A stretch of DNA of 64,000 nt from Sva-07 sp963715825 (GCA_963715825.1 CAVQSI010000034.1:8076-72075); one strand, 5' to 3'. Counted from the first letter of the stretch, positions 8,498 to 16,905 are shown. The notes: a model not told the origin generated them from the sequence alone. Translations and numbers: made by a program.

Positions 8498-9489
8498 GTG
8501 CCGTCGGGTTCCGCTTCGAGCGGTGACGGCGTCGGGACCGACGCGAGGACCGCTTCGACGACGGTGTGGCCGCTGATGTTGCTCATCCACATCTCGGGTT
8601 TGACGGTGATCCGGTGGGCGAGCACGGGCTCGGCGACGGCCTTGACGTCCTCGGGGGTGACGTAGTCGCGCCCGGCGATGATGGCGAATGCGCGCGAAGC
8701 GAGCAGGAGGCCGAGCGCGCCGCGCGGCGACGCCCCCATCAACACGTGCTGATGAGTTCGAGTCGCTGCGGCCAGTGCCACGCAGTAGCGGCCGATGCTC
8801 TCGTCGACGGTCGTCCGCTCGACGGCTGCCTGCATGCCGAGCAGCGTCGCGGCGTCGGCGATCGGGCGCAGCGTCTGGTCCTCCTGTTGACGGTTCATCC
8901 GCCGCTGCAACACCTCCCATTCCTCGTCGACGGTCGGGTAGCCGAAGCTGGTTCGCATCATGAACCGGTCGAGCTGCGCCTCGGGCAGCGGATACGTTCC
9001 CTCGTACTCGACGGGGTTCGCGGTGGCCAGCACGTGGAAGGGCTGTTCGAGCACGAACGTCTCGCCTTCGACGGTGATCTGGTGCTCCTGCATTGCTTCG
9101 AGCAGTGCGGCCTGCGTGCGCGGCGGCGTGCGATTGATCTCGTCGGCCAGCAGGAGGCCGGTGAAGAGCGGGCCGCGTCGGAAGCTGAACTCGCCGTTGC
9201 GCTGGTCGTAGACGAACGACCCGGTCAGATCGGCCGGCAGGAGGTCGGGGGTGAACTGTGCCCGCGCGAAGTCGAGTCCGAGTGTCTGGGCGAACGATCG
9301 CGCCGCCAACGTCTTGCCGAGACCGGGGAAGTCCTCCAACAACACGTGACCGCCGGCGAGGATCGCTGCCAGTACCAGCGTCAGCGGCTCGCGGTTGCCG
9401 ACGACGGCCACTTCGACCTCGTCGAGCACCTTGCCGGCGATCGTCGACACCTCGTCGAGTCGGAGATGGGGAACTGCAGATTGCGTCAC
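8494..9489 (-). CDS. MoxR-family AAA+ ATPase
   Basis: This cytosolic AAA+ ATPase of 331 residues belongs to the MoxR class that remodels or activates membrane or periplasmic client proteins. It has Walker A PGLGKT (residues 55-60), Walker B LLLADEINR with acidic residues 115-116, a sensor-1 region VLATANPVE, and the Arg-rich LDRFMMR segment. Length is normal for the family. It lies between a two-helix membrane protein (13-nt gap) and DUF58 (4-nt overlap), the usual MoxR-DUF58 order. No vWA-domain protein is encoded alongside, so DUF58 and the DUF4129-like protein are the likely partners. Confidence 0.93.
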   Translation of the reverse strand: MTQSAVPHLRLDEVSTIAGKVLDEVEVAVVGNREPLTLVLAAILAGGHVLLEDFPGLGKTLAARSFAQTLGLDFARAQFTPDLLPADLTGSFVYDQRNGEFSFRRGPLFTGLLLADEINRTPPRTQAALLEAMQEHQITVEGETFVLEQPFHVLATANPVEYEGTYPLPEAQLDRFMMRTSFGYPTVDEEWEVLQRRMNRQQEDQTLRPIADAATLLGMQAAVERTTVDESIGRYCVALAAATRTHQHVLMGASPRGALGLLLASRAFAIIAGRDYVTPEDVKAVAEPVLAHRITVKPEMWMSNISGHTVVEAVLASVPTPSPLEAEPDGT

Positions 9490-9502
9490 GGTGGCCTCCC
9501 GG

Positions 9503-9988
9503 TCACAGTCGTTCGATCAAGGTGAGCACGCGGTCGAGGCGGTCCGGTCGCAGCAGTGTGGCGGGCGCGTTCGGGTCGTCGATGAAGCTCTGGAGCTCGT
9601 CGCCGAGCACCGACCGAGCGGCGCTCGGGTCCTCGACGCGTTCGATCTGGTGCGCTGCGCGGAGTTGGTCGTCGATGATGTCGACCAGGTTGGTGTGCAG
9701 CCGTTCGAGCATCACGCCGTCAGGGCGTCCGTGGGCGAGCCCGGCACGGAGCCGTTCGACGCGGCGGTCCGAGCGGGGCCCGCGAACCCCTCGTTCACCG
9801 ACGGTGCTGGCAGCGGTCGTCGGTGTCGCGTCGGCGACCTCAGCGAGAAACCACACGGCGAGTCCGAGCAGCACGCCGAGGGCTGCGACCAGTGCGATGT
9901 CGGGGCCCATCCCCGACACGACCATGAACACGACCACCGCGGCGGTGCCGAGGGCGATCACGACGATCGGTCGTGGGATCGACCTCAT
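9503..9988 (-). CDS. Two-helix membrane protein of the MoxR cluster
   Basis: The 161-residue protein starts with two closely spaced hydrophobic helices (residues about 7-25 and 30-48) and continues as a charged, probably helical cytosolic domain rich in Arg, Asp and Leu. Its ATG overlaps the preceding stop (ATGA), so it is translationally coupled to the DUF4129-like gene, and MoxR follows 13 nt later. I recognise no family. Its position suggests it links the membrane subunits to the ATPase, but that is inference. Confidence 0.65.
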   Translation of the reverse strand: MRSIPRPIVVIALGTAAVVVFMVVSGMGPDIALVAALGVLLGLAVWFLAEVADATPTTAASTVGERGVRGPRSDRRVERLRAGLAHGRPDGVMLERLHTNLVDIIDDQLRAAHQIERVEDPSAARSVLGDELQSFIDDPNAPATLLRPDRLDRVLTLIERL

Positions 9989-10671
9989 GCTGTGGCGGTC
10001 GCCCCGAGGTCGGCGTGGACCGTGTCGAGGGCGACGATCGCTGCACGTCGAGCGCCTTCGTCCATGTCATGGTCCGAGAACCGGGCTTCGCGGTAGAGCG
10101 CAGCGAGCCGAGCAATGGCAGCCGGGTCGACCCGGTGTTCGGCGAGGACCCGCTCGATCAACTCGGTCGACGTGTCCGACGGGTGCCGCTCGACGCCGGC
10201 CTCGACGACGGCAGCCTCGAGGCGGAGCCAGCACTCGACGATGGCATCGCGCGGACGTCCGCGCCGCAGCGCAGCTCGCTGCGCGTCGGCGTCGGCGCCG
10301 ATCGTCGACGCAACGTCGGCGAGCACCTCGAAGTCGGTGGCTGCACGGCGGCCTCGACGCGTCCAGGCGAACGACATGCGATTGCGCCAGATGTAGGCCG
10401 CAGCGAGCACCGCCCCGATGGCGAGGACCAGGTAGAAGAGCCCTCTGACGATCGCCTCGAAGATCGGGGACGGCTCGGTCTCGCTGCGCTCGACGGGTTC
10501 GGCCACCTCTGTGTCGACCTGCACGTCGACCACCTGCGGGCGGGCCTCGATCCGTTCGAACACGTCGGGTGGACCGTCGGCAAGCGGGACCGGCCCGGCG
10601 GTGGTGATGGCAGCAAAGAGCAGTGCGGCCAGGACACCGACCAGCACGACGATCGTGGCCCGGTCCTTCAC
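9985..10671 (-). CDS. DUF4129-like membrane protein, first gene of the MoxR-DUF58 cluster
   Basis: The protein (228 residues, GTG start) has an N-terminal membrane anchor (VVLVGVLAALLFAAITTAG), an extracytoplasmic stretch, a second helix (about residues 75-95) and a C-terminal helical domain. That domain contains RGRPRDAIVECWLRLEAAV and RHPSDTSTELIERVL, the pattern of DUF4129 domains found at the end of transglutaminase-like membrane proteins in MoxR operons. Here the transglutaminase core itself is absent. A TACGCT hexamer ends 7 nt upstream of the start, consistent with a leaderless transcript for the whole five-gene operon. Confidence 0.72.
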   Translation of the reverse strand: MKDRATIVVLVGVLAALLFAAITTAGPVPLADGPPDVFERIEARPQVVDVQVDTEVAEPVERSETEPSPIFEAIVRGLFYLVLAIGAVLAAAYIWRNRMSFAWTRRGRRAATDFEVLADVASTIGADADAQRAALRRGRPRDAIVECWLRLEAAVVEAGVERHPSDTSTELIERVLAEHRVDPAAIARLAALYREARFSDHDMDEGARRAAIVALDTVHADLGATATA

Positions 10672-10678
10672 CGACCGC

Positions 10679-10684
10679 AGCGTA
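10679..10684 (-). promoter_or_regulatory. Leaderless -10 element for the MoxR-DUF58 operon
   Basis: TACGCT on the minus strand, 7 nt upstream of the GTG start, matches the TAnnnT hexamers seen at the same distance before many starts in this window. No Shine-Dalgarno sequence is present. The -35 region would lie in the regulator remnant. Confidence 0.5.
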
Positions 10685-10708
10685 GTTGCGGCCGTCGGCC
10701 CGGTCTTC

Positions 10709-10869
10709 TCAGCGGGTCATGCGTCCGGTCTCGTGTGCCCAGCTCGCGATCTCGACGCGCTCGACGGACTCGGCCATCCGCTCGAGCCGGTAGCGCAGCG
10801 TGTTCGCGTGCACGAACCGTGTGCCGGCGGCTCGCGGACGGCCTCATCGCCGAGGTCGTGTTCCTCCAG
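10709..10869 (-). pseudogene. Remnant of a PucR/CdaR-type transcriptional regulator (C-terminal HTH)
   Basis: On the minus strand, one frame encodes TRFVHANTLRYRLERMAESV, which matches the C-terminal helix-turn-helix of PucR/CdaR-type activators (consensus near FVHPNTLRYRL), then ...ASWAHETGRMTR and a stop. Upstream, the coding signal moves to another frame (SLEEHDLGDEAVRE); one missing base near 10838 would join the two. Nothing before that resembles the rest of the family, which is normally over 300 residues. The neighbours look intact, so this appears to be a decayed tail left between two divergent genes. A distant Fis-like HTH is an alternative. Confidence 0.6.
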
Positions 10870-10876
10870 TGACGCT

Positions 10877-10904
10877 GCTGCCGCCGTTTCGCTGCCGCCG
10901 TTTC
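10877..10904. repeat. 14-bp tandem direct repeat
   Basis: GCTGCCGCCGTTTC occurs twice head to tail with no spacer, just upstream of the NADH dehydrogenase start region and beside the regulator remnant. It may be a slippage scar. No regulatory role is evident. Confidence 0.7.
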
Positions 10905-10934
10905 CCGGATGGATGAATCAGGAATGCTTGGAGC

Positions 10935-12254
10935 ATGACGGACGACAGGATGCACGTGGTGATCATCGGTGGCGGCTTCGGCGGGATCGCTGCGGCCACG
11001 GGCCTGGCCGACGCACCGGTGCGGATCACGCTCGTCGATCGTCGCAATCACCATCTCTTCCAACCCCTGCTGTATCAGGTGGCGACCGCCGGGCTCGCTC
11101 CTGCGGACATCGCCCACCCGATCCGCTCGGTCCTCGCCGACCAGTCGAACGCAACGGTGCTGCTCGGCGAGGTGAGCGACATCGATCGCGACGAGCACCG
11201 AGTGCAGCTCGCCGACGGTGCCCCGCTGCACTACGACCGCCTCGTCCTCGCGACCGGAACCCGTCACTCGTACTTCGGACACGACGACTGGGAGCAGTTC
11301 GCACCCGGACTCAAGACGATCGAGGATGCGATCGAGATCCGGAGACGGATCCTGTTGGCGTTCGAGCGAGCCGAACGAACGCACGACGCTGACGAGCGCC
11401 GCGCGCAGCTGACCTTCGTGGTCGTCGGTGGTGGTCCGACGGGTGTCGAGATGGCAGGCGCCATCGCTGAGATCGCGTTCCGGACGCTGACTGCGGAGTT
11501 CCGTTCGATCGATCCGGCGTCGGCGCAGGTGATCCTGCTCGAAGCTGCCGACCGCATCCTCGGCGCCTATCCGGAAGGTCTGTCGGCGAAGGCCGAACAA
11601 CAACTTCGCGACCTCGGTGTCGACGTGCGCACCGGCGTGGAGGTGATCGGTCTCGACGATCGTTGCGTCGACACATCGGATGGGGTCATCGTGTCGCGAA
11701 CCGTGGTGTGGGGGGCGGGAAACGAGGCGTCGCCGCTCGCACGAGCGGTCGGTGCCGAGACAGACCGAGCGGGCCGAGCGATCGTGGGCGCCGACCTCGC
11801 CGTGACGGGTCACTCGGAGATCTTCGTGATCGGCGATGCCGCGCATGCCCAGTCGAACGGCACCGCGGTTCCGGGTGTGGCACAGGGCGCGATACAGGGC
11901 GGCAAGCACGTAGCGCTGGCGATCCGCGCCGACCTCGTCGGCGTCGCACGGCCGGTCTTCCGATACCGCGACAAGGGGGAACTGGCGACGATCGGCCGCT
12001 CGTCTGCGGTCGGCACCATCGGCCCGCTGCACCTGTCGGGGTGGATTGCCTGGATGGCGTGGTGGGCGGTCCACATCGTGTTCCTCATCGATTTCCGATC
12101 ACGTCTGCTCGTCTTCTTCAGCTGGGCGTGGAGCTATCTCACCTTCCAGCGGGGAAGTCGGTTGATCACCGGTACCTGGTCGCCGCGAGGCACGCCACCG
12201 TCAACGGGGCGAGGAGGACGGGGCCTCTCCCCGTCGACCGGCGACGCCAACTAG
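10935..12254 (+). CDS. ndh: Type II NADH dehydrogenase (NDH-2)
   Basis: This single-subunit, non-proton-pumping NADH:quinone oxidoreductase sits peripherally on the cytoplasmic membrane and feeds electrons to the quinone pool. The 439-residue protein has the FAD-binding VVIIGGGFGGIAAATGL (residues 8-24), the NDH-2 signature HHLFQPLLYQVATAGL (39-54), a second dinucleotide fold FVVVGGGPTGVEMAG (161-175) for NADH, and FVIGDAAH binding FAD near residue 300. The C-terminus has hydrophobic segments (WIAWMAWWAVHIVFLIDF and LLVFFSWAWSYL) that anchor it to the membrane. An ATG with GGAG 5-8 nt upstream marks the start. It is transcribed divergently from the MoxR operon. Confidence 0.93.
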   Translation: MTDDRMHVVIIGGGFGGIAAATGLADAPVRITLVDRRNHHLFQPLLYQVATAGLAPADIAHPIRSVLADQSNATVLLGEVSDIDRDEHRVQLADGAPLHYDRLVLATGTRHSYFGHDDWEQFAPGLKTIEDAIEIRRRILLAFERAERTHDADERRAQLTFVVVGGGPTGVEMAGAIAEIAFRTLTAEFRSIDPASAQVILLEAADRILGAYPEGLSAKAEQQLRDLGVDVRTGVEVIGLDDRCVDTSDGVIVSRTVVWGAGNEASPLARAVGAETDRAGRAIVGADLAVTGHSEIFVIGDAAHAQSNGTAVPGVAQGAIQGGKHVALAIRADLVGVARPVFRYRDKGELATIGRSSAVGTIGPLHLSGWIAWMAWWAVHIVFLIDFRSRLLVFFSWAWSYLTFQRGSRLITGTWSPRGTPPSTGRGGRGLSPSTGDAN

Positions 12255-12287
12255 GATCTCGATCCTGCCCAACATCCCGAGGTCAGA

Positions 12288-12680
12288 ATGAGCGCCACGG
12301 ACCGGACCTCCAAGACGTGTGTCGTCTGCGGGCGCACGATCGAGTGGCGCAAGAAGTGGGAGCGCAACTGGGACTCCGTGCGCTACTGCTCGGACGCATG
12401 CCGCAGGCGTCGCGTGCGTCCAGTCGACCACGAGTTGGCTTCGGCGATCCTCACACTGCTCGACGATCGGGTGGCCGGCGCGACGATCTGTCCCTCCGAG
12501 GCGGCCCGCATGGTCGCCGATGGCGGCGCCGCGGTGGAGTGGCGCAACCTGATGGAGCCGACCCGCGCCGCTGCACGGCGACTGGTGGCGTCCGGCGACA
12601 TCGAGATCATCCAGCGAGGGCGCCCCGTCGACCCGTCGACAGCCAAGGGGCCCATTCGACTGCGACGACGACTGCGCTGA
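12288..12680 (+). CDS. DUF2256-DUF3253 fusion protein
   Basis: The 130-residue protein joins two small domains. Residues about 10-40 are a DUF2256 treble-clef zinc finger (TCVVCGRTIEWRKKWERNW followed by YCSDACRRRR), with four Cys as presumptive zinc ligands. Residues about 48-125 are a DUF3253 winged-helix-like domain (ILTLLDDRVAGATICPSEAARM and VASGDIEIIQRG). The domain pair is a known combination in actinobacteria and proteobacteria, but its function is not established; nucleic-acid binding is a reasonable inference. The start is preceded by GAGGTCAG, and the gene follows ndh after 33 nt, so read-through is possible. Confidence 0.85.
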   Translation: MSATDRTSKTCVVCGRTIEWRKKWERNWDSVRYCSDACRRRRVRPVDHELASAILTLLDDRVAGATICPSEAARMVADGGAAVEWRNLMEPTRAAARRLVASGDIEIIQRGRPVDPSTAKGPIRLRRRLR

Positions 12681-12745
12681 CGACATCGGGCGTCGTCGTG
12701 TCCTGCTCGCAGTTGCCGCCGAACCTGCGCCCGGGCGTGTTCGAG

Positions 12746-13282
12746 CTACGCGACGCCCAAGCGCTGTGCGGCCCGAATTGCTGCCTCGGGGCCTGCGAGC
12801 AGACGGAGCAGGATCAGGCCGTCGATGACGGCGATGGCCGCTTCGGCCTCGGTTCGGCGTTCCTGCTCGCTGCCGGTGAGGAACAGCATCACCCAGGCGA
12901 TCCACGCCTCGATCAGTTGCGGCACCAGCGTGTCGAACGGTGCCCGTCCGGTAGCGGCGAGGCCATTGGCCTCGAAGAACAGCGCGAAGATCCGGTCGGT
13001 CTCGTCGCGTGCGAGGACGGGCCAGGCCGCTCGTGCGAGTTCGAGGTGATCGGCGGCAGGTGAGGCGAACGCCTCGCCGAGTGTCGCCTGCAACTGCAGT
13101 CCCATCGACATGACGACCTCGGTGATCAGGGCCTCCTTGGTGGGGAAGTAGTAGACCACGGTGCGGTCGTTGATCCCCAGGTGTTTGGCCACGCGTCCGA
13201 ACGTGAGCTGGCTCAGGCCGTCGTCCAGTGCGGCGGCGAGGGCACCGTCGAGGATGTCCTGTTTGGTGTGTCGGTAGCCCAT
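12746..13282 (-). CDS. TetR family transcriptional regulator
   Basis: This one-component repressor starts at MGYRHTKQDILDGALAAAL. The N-terminal helix-turn-helix (LTFGRVAKHLGINDRTVVYYFPTKEALI, read as two motifs: RVAKHLGINDRTVVYYF and TKEALI) is classical TetR. The ligand-binding half has long helices and ends in an Ala/Arg-rich helix. The upstream GTG at 13306 is rejected as a start because it lies inside a perfect palindrome that is the probable operator. The gene is divergent from the epoxide-hydrolase-like gene, so it likely represses both itself and that cluster. The ligand is unknown; a hydrophobic or epoxide-type compound would fit the neighbours. Confidence 0.9.
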   Translation of the reverse strand: MGYRHTKQDILDGALAAALDDGLSQLTFGRVAKHLGINDRTVVYYFPTKEALITEVVMSMGLQLQATLGEAFASPAADHLELARAAWPVLARDETDRIFALFFEANGLAATGRAPFDTLVPQLIEAWIAWVMLFLTGSEQERRTEAEAAIAVIDGLILLRLLAGPEAAIRAAQRLGVA

Positions 13283-13295
13283 CCCGGCCTTGACT

Positions 13296-13309
13296 GTAGT
13301 GATCACTAC
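13296..13309. promoter_or_regulatory. Perfect 14-bp palindrome, probable TetR operator
   Basis: GTAGTGATCACTAC reads the same on both strands. It lies 13 nt before the regulator start and about 80 nt before the divergent epoxide-hydrolase-like gene. A further CACTAC half-site stands at 13329-13334. Position and symmetry fit an autorepressed TetR operator that also controls the plus-strand genes. Confidence 0.75.
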
Positions 13310-13389
13310 GAATAGGGTCTGAAGTCGTCACTACAGATCATGCCAAACCGCAGCCGTTCCGCAACGGTGGCACCCCACGAGGAGTTCAC

Positions 13390-13782
13390 ATGACCCACGC
13401 CGCACTCGAACCGACGGAGATCGTCGAGGCGTTTCTCGATGCGTTCATCGCGATGGACTTCGACACGGCGCTGACGTTCCTCGCCGACGACTGCGAGTAC
13501 ACGAACATCCCGATGGGCACGGTGCGCGGCCATGCCGGTGTCCGCGAGGTGCTCGGCCCCTTCTTCGCGCCGATCCACGAGAACGAGTTCCTGATCCTGC
13601 GCACTGCGGCCGACGGCCCGGTCGTGTTCATGGAACGTCTCGACCGGCACCGCCTCGACCACGGCTGGCGAGAGCTCCCGGTCAACAGCGTCTTCGAGGT
13701 CCATGACGGGCTGATCACGGTCTGGCGGGACTACTTCGACCTCGGCACCGCCGCCACGATCCACGACCCAGCCGCGGCCTGA
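13390..13782 (+). CDS. Limonene-1,2-epoxide hydrolase-like (SnoaL-fold) protein
   Basis: The 130-residue single-domain protein has the cone-shaped alpha+beta fold pattern of the SnoaL/LEH superfamily. It keeps the LEH catalytic layout: Arg83-x-Asp85 in FMERLDRH and Asp114 in VWRDYFDLG, corresponding to the Arg-Asp-Asp triad that activates water for epoxide opening. An ATG with a GAGGAG ribosome-binding site 7 nt upstream fixes the start. It is the first gene downstream of the palindromic operator and precedes an alpha/beta hydrolase and a CoA transferase, suggesting a small inducible catabolic unit for an epoxidised substrate. The true substrate is unknown. Confidence 0.82.
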   Translation: MTHAALEPTEIVEAFLDAFIAMDFDTALTFLADDCEYTNIPMGTVRGHAGVREVLGPFFAPIHENEFLILRTAADGPVVFMERLDRHRLDHGWRELPVNSVFEVHDGLITVWRDYFDLGTAATIHDPAAA

Positions 13783-13810
13783 CCGCCCCCCGAACCACTG
13801 GAGAACCCTG

Positions 13811-14691
13811 ATGTCAACGATGACCGAAACCGAAGCGTCCGACCTGTTCCGTCGCGAGCCGGACCGATTTCTCGACGTCGGCGCCGGCGAAGCGGCCTAC
13901 CGGGTCGTCGGTTCCGGCCCGGATGTGCTGTTCGTCCACGGCTGGCCGGTCAGCTCGTGCGACGTTTCGCAAACTCCTGCCCCATCTCGTCGACCACGTC
14001 ACCTGTCACCTCGTCGACCTTCCCTCCGCCGGCTCGAGCCGATTCGACGCTGACACCCCGATGTCGATCGCAGCAGCACATCGAAACGGTGCGACGGGTC
14101 GTCGATCTCCTCGAACTCGATCAGGTCGCGGTCGTCGGCCACGACAGCGGTGGCATGATCGCCCGGCACGCCATGGTCGGCGATCTTCGCCTGCGGGCGA
14201 TGGGTCTGATCAACACCGAGCCGCCGGATCCGAGCTGGCGCTTCAAGTCCTTCATCGCGTCGCGGCATCTTCCGGGTCTCAGCGCCGGGCTCGGCTGGGT
14301 GGCGGGCAAGCCGAGGATCGTCCGGTCGCGTGCCGTGTTCGGCGACGCGTTCGCCGACCGGTCGCTGCTCGGCGGCGAGTTCGCCGAGTTCTTCCTCGCG
14401 CCGCTGCACGAGAGCAAGCTCCACCGCGACGCTGCGGTGAAGCTCCTGCGCTCGTTCGACATGCAACACGTCACCGATCTCGCCGACATCCACCGCCGTC
14501 TCGACGTGCCGGTGCAGCTGGTGTGGGGCGACAAGGACCCGTTCTTCCCCGTCGAGCGCGCCAAGGCAATGGTCGGCGGCTTCCCCGATGCGCAGCTCGA
14601 GGTGATCGAAGGCGCCGGCCTGTTCTCCCACGAGGAACGACCCGCCGAGGTGGCTGCGGCCCTGCTCCCGACGCTCACCGGCACCCGCTGA
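13811..14691 (+). pseudogene. Alpha/beta hydrolase (epoxide hydrolase-like), two frameshifts
   Basis: The N-terminus reads SGPDVLFVHGWPVSS in one frame. The next stretch, ATFRKLLPHLVDHVTCHL to about SRFDADTPMSIA, is in the second frame, and the remainder from HIETVRRVVDLLELDQVAVVGHDSGG to the stop is in the third. Two one-base insertions, near 13955-13962 and near 14068-14078, explain this; removing them gives one protein of about 293 residues. The repaired protein has the HGWP oxyanion motif, a GHDSGG nucleophile elbow whose Asp suits an epoxide hydrolase or dehalogenase, a WGDKDPFF acid region and a late LFSHEERP with the His. Conservation in all three pieces argues for recent lesions or base-calling errors. 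Confidence 0.82.
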
Positions 14692-14695
14692 GGCG

Positions 14696-16210
14696 GTGAC
14701 ATCAGGCCCGGACGACACCGAGAACGCACGGCAGGTCGTGGAGCGTTGTACCGGGGCCTGGCTCGACGACGACCTTGCCGGGATCATCTCGAGTGACGCC
14801 GAGGGTCGCGGGTCGCGGGGTGACCTCGACGGCAAAGATGTGTCGATGGAGTCGGCGCAGATCGCCCGGATCGCGGACCTCGGGGGATGGAACCTCGACG
14901 GCGCTGTCGATGTCGCCGGCGCGGATCCGGTGCTGGCCACACCCTGGCCGGTCGGTGAGGTCGCGGCGGTGGCCTTGGCCGCAGCGGGTGCCGCTGCCGC
15001 CCGGCTCGCACGGCGCGCCGGCGGTGACCCGGGGCGGGTGCAGACCGACGTCGGCGATGCCGCGGCCGCGACGATCGGATTCGCCCTCATGCGCGTCGAC
15101 GGCGAGTCGATGGCGCGGACCAACGCCGAGAATCCCTGGGTCGGCCGGTATCGGTGCGCCGACGGCCGGTGGATCCACCTGCACGGCGGGTTCCCGCCGC
15201 TCGTCGAACGGTTGGCGATGCTGCTCGACTCGCCAGTCGACGCCGACGAGTCGACGATCGCCGCAGCGGTGAGCGGGTGGGAGTCGGTTCCGCTCGAAGA
15301 CGCCATCGCGGAACGGCGCGGTTGCTCGGCGATCATCCGCAGTGAGGACGAGTGGCGACAGCACCCGCAGGGCGAACTCGTCCACGCATGGCCAACGGTC
15401 GTCCGTCGTGATGCTGGGTTGCCCGCGTCGACGAGGTGGTCCCCGTCGCCGGCGCGCCCACTCGACGGCCTCCGCGTGCTCGACCTCACCCGGGTGCTCG
15501 CCGGGCCCACATGCGGGCGGACCCTCGCGGCATTCGGTGCCGACGTCCTCCACGTCCGCGGACCGAACGTGCCCGTCGTCCCCGCCTTCGTGGTCGACAC
15601 GGGGCACGGCAAACGCCAGGCGTACGCGGACTTCGCCGATTCCGACTCGCTCGCCGCTCTGCGTCGGGTCGCGCTCGACGCCGACGTCGTGGTCCAGGGC
15701 TACCGGCCGGGTGTCGTGGCGAGGTGTGGGCTCGACGAAGCGTCCTTGCGCGCCGACGGATTCGGCGGCATCTACGGCTCGGTGTCGGCGTTCGGCCACG
15801 ACGGGCCGTGGGCGGACCGCGCCGGGTGGGAGCAGTTGGCGCAGTCGACGAGTGGTCTGTGCCTCGACCCGCTGGGCGACGACAAGCCGGTGATGCTGCC
15901 CTGCGCCTTCACCGACTACACGACCGGCTTCGTGATGGCGGCAGGGATCATGGGGGCACTTGACCAGTCGCTCGACGACGGTCTGGCGACGAGGGTGGAC
16001 GGATCGCTCTGTCAGACCGCCGCGTGGATGTTGCGCGTCGGCCGTCGCGACGAACTCGGGACACCGGCGAGCTCCACCCCTAGGTTCGAGCGGTCGGAGA
16101 CGGGCTTCGGTGTGGTCGATCATCTCGGTCCATGCGTCGACGTCGAGGGGCTCGACGTGGGTTGGGTGCGTCCGACCACGCCACTCGGCGAGGGGACGCT
16201 GAGCTGGTGA
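14696..16210 (+). CDS. CoA transferase family III (CaiB/BaiF) protein
   Basis: The 504-residue protein belongs to the class III CoA transferases, which move CoA between carboxylic acids through an aspartyl-CoA intermediate. The second half contains the classic LDGLRVLDLTRVLAGPTCGR segment (residues about 258-277), followed by VVDTGHGKRQAYADF, GYRPGVVARCGLDE and GGIYGSVSAFGHDGPW. The N-terminal third contains a related, degenerate CoA-transferase half (PVGEVAAVALAAAGAAAARLARR), as in fused or two-lobed members. The GTG start is 4 nt after the hydrolase stop, and the end overlaps the WYL gene by GTGA. It probably activates an acid produced by the preceding hydrolases; the substrate is unassigned. 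Confidence 0.85.
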   Translation: MTSGPDDTENARQVVERCTGAWLDDDLAGIISSDAEGRGSRGDLDGKDVSMESAQIARIADLGGWNLDGAVDVAGADPVLATPWPVGEVAAVALAAAGAAAARLARRAGGDPGRVQTDVGDAAAATIGFALMRVDGESMARTNAENPWVGRYRCADGRWIHLHGGFPPLVERLAMLLDSPVDADESTIAAAVSGWESVPLEDAIAERRGCSAIIRSEDEWRQHPQGELVHAWPTVVRRDAGLPASTRWSPSPARPLDGLRVLDLTRVLAGPTCGRTLAAFGADVLHVRGPNVPVVPAFVVDTGHGKRQAYADFADSDSLAALRRVALDADVVVQGYRPGVVARCGLDEASLRADGFGGIYGSVSAFGHDGPWADRAGWEQLAQSTSGLCLDPLGDDKPVMLPCAFTDYTTGFVMAAGIMGALDQSLDDGLATRVDGSLCQTAAWMLRVGRRDELGTPASSTPRFERSETGFGVVDHLGPCVDVEGLDVGWVRPTTPLGEGTLSW

Positions 16211-16905
16211 ACCGGACCGACCGGCTGTACGCACTCGTCGAGGAACTGCGAGCGGTTGCGCCCGACCACCGGTCGACGACCTGGCTCGCCGAACGGTTCG
16301 AGGTCAGTACGCGCACGATCGAGCGGGATCTCTCCGCACTCCAGCAGTCGGGGGTTCCGATCTATGCGACCACGGGCCGTCGAGGCGGGTACGCGATCGA
16401 CGTGCAACACACGCTGCCACCACTCAACCTGTCGGCGGCTGAAGTCGTCGCCGTGGCCACGGCGCTCGCGCAGCCGTCCTCGACGCCGTTCACGCAGGCG
16501 GGGCGAAGCGCGCTGCAGAAGATCCTTGCGGTGATGCACGAGGTCGACGCCGCCGGCGCTCACGAATTGGCCTCGCGGGTCCGGCTGTTCAGTGGGCTGC
16601 CGGGTCGGCCTCGTCCGCCCGCAGTGGTCGAGCACGCGATCGTGCAACGCCGAGTGCTCCAACTCGACTACGTCGACAAGGATGGCCGGCCCACGGCTCG
16701 CATCGTCGAACCGGTTGCCGTGCTCGGCATGGATCCGAACTGGTATCTGTGGGCGTGGTGCCGTTTGCGCGACGCGCCTCGGGCATTTCGACTGGACCGC
16801 ATCCGGGGTGCCGTCATGCATGACGAGATCGCCCCGGACCGTTCGCTCGACGTGAGCCAGATGGCGCTTCCCGACCTGATCGGGCGCGGCATCCTCGGGA
16901 CATGA
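16207..16905 (+). CDS. WYL domain-containing transcriptional regulator
   Basis: The protein (232 residues, GTG start overlapping the CoA transferase stop) is a DeoR-type HTH plus WYL regulator. The N-terminal helix-turn-helix reads STTWLAERFEVSTRTIERDLSAL in two parts (TTWLAERFEVSTRTIERDL), followed by a wing GRRGGYAIDV. The WYL module is at about residues 140-215: LQLDYVDKDGRP, ARIVEPVAVLGMDPNWYLWAWCR and AFRLDRIRGA. WYL domains sense small molecules or nucleic acids. Being last in the operon after the CoA transferase, it may give a second layer of control to the cluster repressed by the TetR protein. Confidence 0.88.
   Translation: MNRTDRLYALVEELRAVAPDHRSTTWLAERFEVSTRTIERDLSALQQSGVPIYATTGRRGGYAIDVQHTLPPLNLSAAEVVAVATALAQPSSTPFTQAGRSALQKILAVMHEVDAAGAHELASRVRLFSGLPGRPRPPAVVEHAIVQRRVLQLDYVDKDGRPTARIVEPVAVLGMDPNWYLWAWCRLRDAPRAFRLDRIRGAVMHDEIAPDRSLDVSQMALPDLIGRGILGT

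Noticed and set aside
13283..13306. GTG at 13306 as the TetR start
   Set aside because: Lies inside the palindromic operator and adds residues without family similarity.
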